A stretch of DNA of 64,000 nt from contig NC_087112.1 of assembly GCF_963855985.1 (NCBI RefSeq), positions 1,924,501-1,988,500 on the forward strand, written 5' to 3'. The position numbers were made by a program, and so were the translations under genes. Of this stretch, positions 1 to 9,728 are shown one piece after another. Every line of letters begins with the position of its first letter. The first letter of the stretch is position 1. The notes under the pieces are model-generated. The model did no database searches and was not told the DNA's origin. It saw only the letters and a program-made list of their open reading frames with translations. Source of the DNA: Ostrinia nubilalis. Taxonomy: Eukaryota; Arthropoda; Insecta; Lepidoptera; Crambidae.

Positions 1-190
1 CACAAAGTGGACCGACGATCTGGTGAAAGTCACGGGAGGTGTCTGGATGCTGCTGAACATAGGCCTCTCCCAATGACTTCCACATCGCCCGGTTGGTAGC
101 GGCCTGTATCCAGCGCCTTCCTGCTACCTTTATGAGATCGTCGGTCCACCTTGTGGGTGGAAGTCTCACGCTGCGTTTTCCAGTGAGTGG
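1..190. repeat. RTE-like LINE 3'-end fragments, head-to-head
   Basis: Bases 1-49 read in the plus direction as the end of a non-LTR reverse transcriptase ORF (TKWTDDLVKV-like). From about base 50 to 190 the same family appears in the opposite orientation, with the hallmark CTGAACATAGGCCT and the GATCGTCGGTCCACCTTGTGGG block. The inverted junction suggests two fragments joined by rearrangement or twin priming. About ten more fragments of this family lie in the window. Confidence 0.75.
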
Positions 191-979
191 CCTCCACTTC
201 ATTGTAGCTTGTGTAGTACTAGCCATTATATCTTTTTGGGTGTATCTATGTTTTTCTCATTCCCCCAAAATTGCGTAAGTAAAAAGTGTCAAGACAAGTC
301 ATTGACTCAGAAGTTAGGTTTAGAATTGACTGTCACGCTAGAACTTGGTTCAAATTGAGGCTCTAACTTGGCGAAATGATTGTGTAACCGACGCGTTTAG
401 TTATCTAAATAGATTTTTGAAGGAACACGTTATTTGTTGTTACTTCTTTGTGTGTTTCCAAGTTATTGTTGCGTGCAATGCTTTTGCGCTTTATTTTGGA
501 GAATATACCTAAATAAACTTTTTTTTGCCAACGGCACAGTCTAGCTAGAAACTGGATATTGTGCTTCAAAGATATTTAAACACTAACTTCTTTAAAAAAA
601 ACTTGAATATACACGAAAATACCTAATATAAAAAAATTGATAGTCAAAGCGCTACTTTGAAAAGCAAGTATTTTGTAAGAAAATACAACAAAGGCAAAAA
701 GTATTACTGTAAATATTTACAGTAATACTTTTTGATAAAGACGTTAATAATGTTTCCTTTGTGCACAAAAAGAAGAAAAACATAATTACAGACACAACTC
801 AATTACACCTTAGTGTCTAAGGTTTTAATGACTAGTCTAAAAAAAGTTCAAACAATGTTGTTTTGGAACTTCTGATACCTACTCATAATTATTATATTGT
901 ATAGTAAGTATAGGTAGATAGATAGAACACACTTGATAGTACACCATACAAGACAAGAAAAGTAAGAGAAATATTTTAT
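191..979. other. No gene recognised; AT-rich sequence with one perfect palindrome
   Basis: I see no coding exon here. The only clear structure is a perfect 38-bp palindrome at 696-733 (two 19-nt arms, no loop). Confidence 0.5.
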
Positions 980-1062
980 CATCATCATCATTTCAGCCAC
1001 AGGACATCCACTGTTGAACGAATATAGGCCTCCACCACTGATTTCCTCATCACCCCATTGAT
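980..1062 (-). repeat. RTE-like LINE 3'-end fragment
   Basis: A (CAT)n run is followed by TTTCAGCCACAGGACATCCA and GAATATAGGCCTCC, the antisense 3' terminus of the RTE-like family. Only the terminal part remains. Confidence 0.7.
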
Positions 1063-1083
1063 AGCTAAAGGTTGATAAAGAAA

Positions 1084-1191
1084 TCCTCCGTGGTTGAGGA
1101 TTCCGGGTGAAGCTCGCTTCAACCTTCAGCCTGATCGTCACTTACCATCAGGTGAGATACAGGCCAAGAGCTTCCTCGTTGTGGATAAAAA
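1084..1191 (+). repeat. SINE family C, 3' fragment
   Basis: Contains GTGGTTGAGGATTCCGGGTG, then a CACTTACCATCAGGTGAGAT block and GAGCTTCCTCGTTGTGGAT before an A-run. It matches the 3' half of the full copy at 14884-15206; the tRNA-like head is missing. Confidence 0.7.
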
Positions 1192-2158
1192 AAAAAATTT
1201 CTTCTTCTTCTTCGCTACACTCTTGCCAGAGTGGTCGTGGTCGTCACACCTGGTCCGGTAACAAGCTTCACAATCCGTCACCATTCCTCCCGCATTGCAG
1301 CCTTTCTTGTGCACTCGTGGAGTGGACCATTGAGACCAAAGAAATATTTATACTATAAAATAATTTTCTCTGCGATAAATTTTAACTGAGGTGTAATGCT
1401 TCTACCATACCAACGCGTGCAGATCGCCATCGCCGGCGCGATCACGGCGCGATCGGAAATGACAGGTCGCGTGAACTGTCATGGGTCGCGCGACCTGTCA
1501 TTGGTGTAGTAAGTAGTTGAAGCTTTAGTTAAGGCATGTAGAGTTAGAAGCTTGGCTCTACATAAGATGATAACTTTTTCACAATGCGAGCCATACGGAT
1601 CGTCATGGCAACAAGTTTCCTGATTTTTTCTTTTAGTGGACAAATAATAACCACGATAAAGAAGGCAATTTCCTACATCAAACATCATAAAGTTCCACAA
1701 CATTCAATAAAGATGTATCGTGAAAAGACGTATACGTGAAGCTCTGAAGCAAATAAGGTTTTCGAAAAACTACTATGTAACAAATGCTGGGATAAAATAA
1801 ATCAAGTTTTCGGGAACTATTCACAAAAGGAAATTGTCCCAAATAGTCGTATAAATCTAACACAGAACCGTGGTCTGTGAACACATCCACTGTAAGCGAG
1901 GCTAAAGAGATAAATTGGAAAATTTTATAGTAAATATTTTATGGGTACGAAATCTTGGACAATTTTATACGAAAATTTTCTCACGGTTTCAATCTTACAT
2001 TAATATATTAAACAATCCTAATTAAGCACAAATACATAATATATAAATAAAAATATTATCAAAAGTAAAAGGTAATTTCAACTAACCATACCTCAATTCG
2101 GCACATGATGTAGGCAATACAAAAAAACTAGACTTTACTCTTTTTTTTAGCTGCTCTT

Positions 2159-2311
2159 TCAACTGCATATTCCTATATTAAACTCCGCCACAAGAGTGGC
2201 GTAATTGTCAGCAGCACTCATCAAATCCTCCTGAGTGCAGTTGCTTGGGCACTCAGGGCACGACATCAGGTGCTTCATCGACTGGGGAACAAAACCGCAC
2301 CTGCACTCCAT
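2159..2311 (-). pseudogene. LINE reverse-transcriptase C-terminal fragment
   Basis: The minus strand reads 50 codons from ATG (2311-2309) to TGA (2161-2159). The translation has the spaced Cys/His pattern CRCG, KHLMSCPEC and CTQEDL, which resembles the C-terminal zinc-knuckle-like tail of many insect non-LTR reverse transcriptases. The upstream RT domain is absent, so this is a 5'-truncated dead copy. The clade cannot be fixed from this tail. Confidence 0.65.
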
Positions 2312-2692
2312 GTTTAAGCCATCCAAGACCTGACCAGATAACTACTACTAAATGTATCTTCACTAATAAAGAAAGAATCCTCACAGATTTCACAGCCATC
2401 GCTTCGCTGTATGTGTAGGTAGTAGCACATAACAGGGTGTTATTGAAACCGCGGGTAATGGCCTGAAGCGGGGTGCTCCATCGGCAAATAGTTTTGGGGA
2501 CGTGTCGGGTTACCTGGCCCGATCCCCGGGGACAAAATTAAAGTTCCGGGATCATCTCTTTTGAACTGAAACTTAAGCTTTTCGTAAAATACAATAATAA
2601 ACAAATATGCATGAATTTTTGTTGGATGTATGCAGTAGCATACCTATAATTCTATCGAAATACACGTGAGCAAAACCTCAGAAAGACCATCT

Positions 2693-2850
2693 ACAGCTTG
2701 ACCGCCATAAAAACCCAACCAATGAAGGTCAAGTTTGTCCCGGGGGAAAGTTAAACTGTCATTGGACCCGCAACGAAATTAATCAGAAGAACATAGGAGT
2801 TCGAAATTAAGGTTCGACTTCAGAAACTAGTTCCGGGCTCGATTTCTTTC
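2693..2850 (+). repeat. Interspersed repeat family D
   Basis: Shares CTACAGCTTGACCGCC, GAAGGTCAAGTTTGTC and GGGGAAAGTTAAACTGTCAT with 4212-4360 and 14300-14408, and with minus-strand copies at 18479-18645 and 22765-22870. No coding capacity is visible. It may be the tail of a longer element. Confidence 0.7.
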
Positions 2851-4211
2851 GAGGCCTTTATATCGAGAGAGCAAATCTCCTGACACTGGCCTCTTGATAG
2901 AATGTAGATTCTGACATGGATGACAGAACTCTTGGCTTCACACTTGGCCCAAACGTTAGTCACAATGCCACGCATTCAACGTGTGTACTGTGTATCTAGA
3001 AAATAGTTATATGGCACCAACGTTGGGACAAGCAGTTTTGTAGATCCACACTGACTTACCAATGTTGGGGCCAACTTGTAAAGCCAGCCTTGAACAAAAG
3101 TGACGATAAAACAGCTGTGTTACGCCCTATAAATTTTCCCGATTCTCTCTTGTTTTCTTAAATATTACATCAGCTCTTTCATGATGACAGAAAAGATAAG
3201 ATAAACTTGAATTGTGTTTATTTATAAAGCAAATAGGTACATGTGCTTATCATTGTTATCACTTATCAATGACAATCAATCGCTTGAAGATGTTGGATAA
3301 GCTACATATAAAATGTTTTTATAAATTCCACTAGGTATATGGGTTCCATAGTACCCATATAATATAGTAGAGACTTTTCCTATTTAAAATTTCGTTAATT
3401 AACATTAATTTAACGAAATTTTTTAATAAATATTTGGTTACAATTAAAGGAGTAGAAATGAAACAACTTTTCTGTATCAAATAAAAGAGTAGCGATTTTA
3501 TTTTGTTTCATAAATTATTTAAAAAAATATTACATTCTTGTTGATATTCTTCATGACTAGGTGCCGATGCGAAAAATGTCTAACACAGTCTTCGTATATT
3601 TTCAACCTTCACTTGACAAAGAGTCTTGAACAAAAGAGTCTTAATTTAGTAAATTTTATGTACATAAGCAGGTTCATTATATAAAAATTAGGTAAGTATT
3701 TCTCAGCTAAATAGTTATTAATTAGAAGCTATTACCCTGGACAAAACATGTTGGACTTGACATTTTCTATCGACCATTTTGTTACCATGTTTCTGAGCAA
3801 ATAAATGATTTATTATTATTATTATTATTATTATGCTCATTTCGTCACAAAAATGCACTCATACTAAACCGTGTACCGTTTTGCTGCAATACGGAAGCCA
3901 TTACAAGTAACGCGTTTGCCTACAATATGCATATTATAATTTATAATATACTTTGGAATATTTATAGCTGGACTAGAAAAAATAATAACTCATCATTTTT
4001 CATGATCGTCTTCTATTTTATGGCTATACGACTTAATATTTTATCATAGAGATCAGTTTGGATCTTTAATAAAAGATTAAATAATTTAAATAATAGTAAT
4101 ATCTAATACCTATGCAAAATTGCGAAATAGTGAATGAATGTTTGCAAGTTTATCGTGGGAATAATGATTATAAATTTTTTAACAAGTAAGTTTTTTATCT
4201 TGAAACTTGTC
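2851..4211. other. No gene recognised
   Basis: AT-rich sequence without a convincing exon. A (TTA)n microsatellite lies near 3811-3834. Confidence 0.45.
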
Positions 4212-4360
4212 ATGATACGGGACTATTCCCACCTCTCGTACCCACCGCTGCAACTCCTGTGTAGCCAGGATCTACAGCTTGACCGCCAATAAATTAATCC
4301 AACCGGTGAAGGTCAAGTTTGTCTCGGGGGAAAGTTAAACTGTCATTGGACCCGTAAATT
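4212..4360 (+). repeat. Interspersed repeat family D
   Basis: The longest plus-strand copy. It begins with the CCGCTGCAACTCCTGTGTAG block and continues through the TTGACCGCC and AAGTTTGTC blocks to GTCATTGGACCCG. Confidence 0.7.
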
Positions 4361-4721
4361 GAATGTTAAACTTGTCATGATAATTCAGTGGAAGTCCTTT
4401 TCGGCTTTTTAGACAAGGTAATTAGATTGCAGTAAAACCATATTTTGACGTTTACTTTTTACTTACTGTGAATATTAAGCTTTCCTTTGAAAATGCCCTC
4501 ATACTCCTACAAATTGAAAGTTTCTTTTACATTTTACGAAAGATAAGAACCAGATGACGCTGTTCTCAAGGCTATGCCTGGCTTAAAACCTGTTTGACAT
4601 AGACAAACCTAAGACCGTCTGCTTTATGGGCTACGTAAACCTTGTTAAAAGGTAGTATTAAGGTGACAAACAACAAGATTTTGTTTACCTACTCTGTGTT
4701 ATTTTTACCCAACAAAAAGGG

Positions 4722-4990
4722 TCTTGGCCTGCATTTCACAATTCTCACATAAAAAGTGATGATCAGGTCGGAGGTGCTTTACCTGGAATCCTCAACCACA
4801 GAGGAACTGGCTATATTACCTCCAATTGCAGAAACAACAATACTGTTTACATTATTGTTATAGCTACTTACTTAGGTAAGATGACGGTAACTAGCCAGGC
4901 AGTGTAAGTCAATAACCAAACTCTACCCTAACCAAAAGCAGAAAATTTTGCCTCCACTGAGAATCGAACCCGTGACCTGTATGTCTGAAT
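4722..4990 (-). repeat. SINE family C, near full length, diverged
   Basis: The minus strand carries the family body, with the TCCTCAACCACAGAGGAACT and TTAGGTAAGATGACGGTA blocks seen in antisense. It ends in a decayed tRNA-like head whose B box shows as GAATCGAACCCGTGACC. Substitutions relative to 14884-15206 show it is old. Confidence 0.65.
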
Positions 4991-6086
4991 GAGGTGATTA
5001 TTAATTTAACTGCTTGTTCGAATATAGAGTTTAAAAAAACTTCCCCTTCTGCAGTCAAGTCAAATATTTTAACCATTACAGCCACAGGCAGTTTGTTATT
5101 TAAACATTTCCCCGCAAAGGTATTAAAATGAACTGTATTCGTGAGTAATTTATCGCGGAAGTAGTTCAAAGAAACCACAAAGTCACAGCTCAAAAGTTTC
5201 AGCCAGTGCTTTCTGATCAAAAATACATGCATCTTTAAAATACATTTTTAAGGAATCTATTTTTAGATGAAAAAACGTTAAATAACTGTAAGGATACATG
5301 ATATATTACACTCGTTACCTAAAATAACTAGTTCCTGTAAATTGAAATTTAGATTATTCAACAAAGTGACTTTCCCTTTGCAAAAACTGGGATATAATCT
5401 ATTACATGGCGTACCTAAATATGAATCACTCTATCGGTGAAATCTACATGAAAATCCGTACAGTAATTATTGGGTTTATCGTGGAAAGATGCAGCGGAAG
5501 ACTATGTTTTATAAAATGTAGTTAAAACAAAAGCAATAACTGAAAATATCAATTTAACCTGAAAATGCGTCGCCAAGTTAAAAGCTGGAGCAAATGAAGT
5601 CGTAATGTCACCAAATGGGTCTAATAACCCCATTAAATGTAGGAAATGAGCCTCATATAGGTTAAAGGTCTGGTCTGAAGTGCCGGTCGATAACCTAATA
5701 AAGGAGTTCAGATCGAAGCGCCATCTGTGTCACGAATACAGCTAACAAGGCATTATTGTGTAGGTATTTTTTTAGATGTCATTTATCAGTTACTAGTGTT
5801 AGGAACTTTTTAATATTGACTGTGTAAAACCTAGTTAATGGGTATTTAGATCTGTGTTTAAAATCCGATGAGATTTTTTTAAGATGCAGTTGCGAACAAT
5901 ATGCATTATTTTGTTTGTAGGTTTCATTCATTTATTCAAAGCTTTGCTTCGTTGGTGGATAATGGGTGGGACTGATTTAATAATTGACAAAATTAGAGTC
6001 AAGTATGCTACAGTTAATCTTATCAAAGTAAAAATAACCTGGTTGATTAAACATCATAGCTGGTTAGAATCTAAAAATAATCTAGA
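4991..6086. other. No gene recognised
   Basis: AT-rich sequence. Short ORFs are present, but none has a domain, codon bias or splice context that I would defend. Confidence 0.4.
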
Positions 6087-6216
6087 ATCTAAGGCTGACT
6101 TGCACCATCTTACTTTAACTTTAACAAACGTCAAACATCTGTCAAACTCCATACAAAAAACTCCGGATAAATGTTATAGTTACGGCAAAAGTAGGTAAGT
6201 TGATGCAATTTAGCCT
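6087..6216. repeat. MITE family F
   Basis: About 125 bp with inverted ends of the type GGCTGAGTTGCACCA next to TAA. Related copies lie at 22015-22125 and 27683-27802. The middle shares a CAAACTCCATACAAAAA block with them. TAA flanks both ends here, which fits a TWA target site. Confidence 0.6.
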
Positions 6217-6613
6217 AAATGTAGAGACTGTTTTGTCTGTAGCTATGTGCTGAATAATTTTGGTAGCTGTTCAAGGTCAAAACAATACACAATAATTATT
6301 TTGCTAACTTAGGAACATATTCAAAACTTGAGTATTTACTAAAATGGCTGTTTTGTACAGATTATGTCCGAGTTAAAGTTAACCGTATGCAACAACTAAC
6401 AAGTAAACTGGAACGGTAAATTGAGTTAAACGCTTTATTGCTCTATTACACGTTCGTTACACATAATGTCGTGTAAGTTTGAAAAACTTACATCATCATA
6501 AAATATAAAACTGACACGTAAAAAAAAAACTGAAATAAAATCTTGAAAGCTGTATCTTAATAACTTCTTAACACCAGTCTTGCTATAGTTTTTTCTTGAC
6601 ATCTATTTTTTAA

Positions 6614-6823
6614 TCTATACTAATATTATAAATGCGAAAATAACTCTGTCTGTCTTTCTTGCTTTCACGCCTAAACCACTGAACCGATTTTTATAAAATT
6701 TAGCATAGAGATAGTTTGTGTCCCGGGAAAGGAAAGTTTTTATCCCGATTTTTGAAACAGGGACGCGCGCAATAAAGTTAGTGACAAAATTCCACGCGGG
6801 CGAAGCCGCGGGCGGAAAGCTAG
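6614..6823 (+). mobile_element. Helitron-like non-autonomous element
   Basis: Starts TCTATACTAATATTATAAAT and ends GCGGGCGGAAAGCTAG. It sits between A and T, as expected for Helitron insertion into an AT dinucleotide. The GGGACGCGCGCAATAAAGTT body recurs antisense at 41351-41603. Confidence 0.75.
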
Positions 6824-7179
6824 TGAAAAATAATTAAAGAACAGTCTGTTGTCCCATTATAGGACAGCTATAAACATTGGAAAGACCAAGTGTTGAATTA
6901 GGACCTTTTAAATTCATCCATTTTTAAACTGAAAAAAAATTCAGAGCTGTGTCAATCGTTTTAGATTATTTATTTATATTACAAATGAATAGATTTACAA
7001 AGGATTTTACTTCCTTATACGAGGGTGGTCTGAAAAGTTTCCGACCTCAACGTGAAGATGGCAGCACACATCAATTAAAGTCAGGGAATGTAATTGTGCA
7101 TCTTTTGACAGCAACACTTCAAAGTTTCAGCCATTTTTGACGCGCGGTTTTTATTTGAAAGTCGTTTGAGTGAGTCGAT

Positions 7180-8300
7180 GTGAGTATTTTTGTGAAAATG
7201 GAAAAAATCGAGTATCGAGCTGTCATAAAATATTTGTTTTTGAAAGGGAATACCCCTACGCAAATCAAAGATGAGTTAGATTCTGTGTACGGGGACTCTT
7301 CACCGTCATTTACCACAGTAAAATTTTGGGCAGCCGAATTTAAACGTGGCCGTAAGAGCTTGGGAGATGATGATGAACGTTCGGGACGTCCAAAAACTGT
7401 AACTACTGACGATAACATCGCTAAAGTTCACCAAATGGTGTTAGACGACCGCCGAATTAAAGTGAGAGAGATAGCAGAGGCCATGAAAATGTCCAAAGAA
7501 CGTGTTTGTCACATATTAAATCAAGATTTAGGCATGAGAAAGCTGTCCGCGCGTTGGGTGCCGCGTTTGCTAACGTCAGACCAACGACCAGTGTTGCCAA
7601 CTTAGTGGATGTTCCACTAAATCTGGTGGTTTTGACTTACCTACTAGCGGACAAATATGGGTTTTAGTGGCTAGTGGATTTATTTAGTGGAATTTAAGAA
7701 TTAAGGCTTTTTTTTCTTAAACATTGGAACAACGATTATATGGTCCACTCGTATCGTTTTTGGAGTTTAATTTCATCGTGCAGGCAACACTGTTCGAGCT
7801 AGCGAGTAAAGAGACCTAAGAAAAATGACAATAAACTATTATCGGGGATTCCCTGAGTTCCCTTTCCTAAAGTCGCAATTTTCGTTCGCGCTCATTGTGT
7901 TGGTGGCTTAGATTAATAAAACCTAGATGGATAGTCTTCATACAAACGCTTCGTCAAGAGTGAGGCAAAAATCTTATGTCATTAGTGTCAATTTTGTTGG
8001 GGAGTGTAGACAGTGAAGGCGATTTTCCCGAAAGTAGGGAAATTTTTAATACGTTTTTAATTATTTTATAATGCCAGACAAAAAAATAGTGGAAAATTTA
8101 GCGATTTTTACGATGGTGCGATTTTTATTAGTGGATTTCTGGTGATTTTAGAGGTCAATTCTGGTGGGGAGCTTGATACTTCGTTGGCAACACTGCCAAC
8201 GACGTGTTCGAATGAACATTTCCAATGCTCTGTTGGCGCAGTTTAGGCGCAATAAATCCGAGTTTTGGCGCCGACTAATTACTGTAGATGAGACTATGTA
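7180..8300 (+). pseudogene. Mariner transposase, interrupted and truncated
   Basis: The product would bind the element ends and cut and join DNA with a DD34D-type catalytic domain. The likely start is the ATG at 7198 (MEKIEYRAV). The N-terminal helix-turn-helix DNA-binding region covers roughly the first 110 codons, with FWAAEFKRGR and the GRPKT linker. The frame runs to the nested MITE at 7589 and, once that is ignored, continues at 8204 with a QFRRNKSEFWRR-like segment and TVDET, the first catalytic Asp block. A stop follows within about two codons. The other two catalytic Asp residues are absent, so it is dead. Confidence 0.88.
7589..8195. mobile_element. hAT-type MITE nested in the mariner
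   Basis: The 13-bp inverted ends CAGTGTTGCCAAC (7589-7601) and GTTGGCAACACTG (8183-8195) are perfect. They are flanked by a perfect 8-bp duplication, CCAACGAC (7581-7588 and 8196-8203). End sequence and 8-bp duplication both fit the hAT superfamily. The 607-bp interior has no transposase ORF, so the element is non-autonomous. Confidence 0.9.
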
Positions 8301-8376
8301 GAAAAATAAAAATAAATTTTAAGAAAAAAAATCTTGTATCTATGTTAGGTCGGAAACTTTTCAGACCACCCTCGTA

Positions 8377-9470
8377 ATAGGTAAAAATAAGTTGAAAAAC
8401 CAATAATGATCGTTATTAGAATTTTTATTTGATTAATAGTGACAAGTTTGCCGGCTATTATAATTAAAACAATGCGGCTACGTTATTTTGACATTAATTA
8501 ACATCTAATTAACAGTTTCCAAATCATCGCGCCTGCGAAACCATTTAGCCGGCTCACGGAATGTTATTACTTCAGCCTCGAAACGAACCATTAGCATGTC
8601 GCCTTGTAAACACCGCTGTGCCCAATCAACCTAATTTTATTAGCGAGAGTCAGGCTCGACCCAATTTTTTGTATTGACAATAAAATACCCGCGCCCATCT
8701 CACCCATCCTAGTCCAAATATAGATTCAAAACCGCTGCCGCCACGCGAGCGGTCAGTGCGTGCGCCCCAGACTGTGGTATCGATCCCACCACCGCCGGCC
8801 ACCAGTCCCACCCGACTTCTTCTAGTCGGCCATCGCCCTGCGCTACAAACACACCACCAAACGCGACAACAAAAAACACCCAATTAAAAAAACAAACTGT
8901 CACTGTCAAAATCCGCGCCAATTTTTTTGACTCGATCGCGTGATCGCCCCGCCAAATTTTTTCGCAACTTTTTTACGCAAGTTTTGTGCCAGTGCCGTGA
9001 GAATATAGTGCCTAAAGTGTCTAACACTAACACCTTTGTTAATTGGACGCGATGAGGTGATTCATACTGCCCCAGTTGTTATCTCAATTTGCAGCAACGT
9101 TTCATAATTGCGCCTCGCGTAGAATGTTGGAGAGACTGCGAAATGGAATGAATTTCTTGTTGTAACGATAAGCAAAAGTTAGCCAAGGCTTTCACCGGAT
9201 GAATCCGTTATAACAATAGATTGCAAAAAGGAAATTATTATCAGCCGGCTATCAGATGCAAATTTTATCGGACCACTTATCTATTCCCCTCTAGGGAGAG
9301 CGAGAGGTTGGATATAGTCGTCTCGGCTGGCACACTAACCCGGCGGAGCGGAATAACAGAGTTTTCTTGCTGTTGCCACCTATCTATCAGCTGATTTAGT
9401 CATCGAGTAAGATAGTGGTAGAGAAAAACGCATGGGTACTAAACACGTCACTGTGGAATGAAACGTTGAG
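8377..9470. other. Upstream region of the MDM1 candidate first exon; no gene recognised
   Basis: Mixed AT-rich and moderately GC-rich sequence. ORFs on the minus strand near 8650-8921 show no recognisable domain. Confidence 0.4.
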
Positions 9471-9677
9471 TCAGAGGAGGTCGGCGCATGCGCGGTGCGG
9501 ACGCGAGCGATTACTTTTTTTGAGGAAGCAATTTTCTAAATTCAAAACCCCGCGCGTCTGTGCATAAAACGAATCGAACGACTTTTTTCGAAGTGTTTTT
9601 TTACGTAGATCCCTTTTGTGATATTGAGTGGTTTTATTGGTGTTTTTTACTGAAATGTTGTGATCTATTCGCTGATA
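9440..9677 (+). promoter_or_regulatory. Probable MDM1 promoter/5'UTR with NRF-1/EWG-type site
   Basis: A palindromic GCGCATGCGC lies at 9484-9493, about 185 bp upstream of the proposed ATG. It matches the known NRF-1/Erect-wing core. The patch is clearly more GC-rich than its surroundings, as at many constitutive promoters. The transcription start itself cannot be placed. Confidence 0.4.
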
Positions 9678-9728
9678 ATGGAAAGAAGTGTGCTGGCGGA
9701 CACCAGACACGTTCACTGGAGTTCTGAA
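9678..9728 (+). CDS. mdm1: MDM1 candidate exon 1 (start codon)
   Basis: ATG followed by 17 codons (MERSVLADTRHVHWSSE) and a textbook donor GTAAGTG. It ends in phase 0, which matches the phase-0 start of exon 2. It lies 22 kb upstream, so the link is inferred only from phase, donor quality and the nearby promoter-like patch. A different first exon inside or outside the window remains possible. Confidence 0.5.

Larger units (their letters stand above)
7020..8374 (+). mobile_element. Mariner element, internally deleted and interrupted
   Basis: Perfect 28-bp terminal inverted repeats occupy 7020-7047 and 8347-8374 and begin CGAGGGTGGTCTGAAAAG. A TA target duplication flanks the element (7018-7019 and 8375-8376). 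It encodes the N-terminal part of a mariner transposase. The element is broken twice: a 607-bp hAT-type MITE is inserted at 7589, and the transposase C-terminal half is missing after the first catalytic block. Confidence 0.92.

Noticed and set aside
3811..3834. CRISPR-like or satellite array
   Set aside because: It is a plain (TTA)n microsatellite; no spaced repeats exist.
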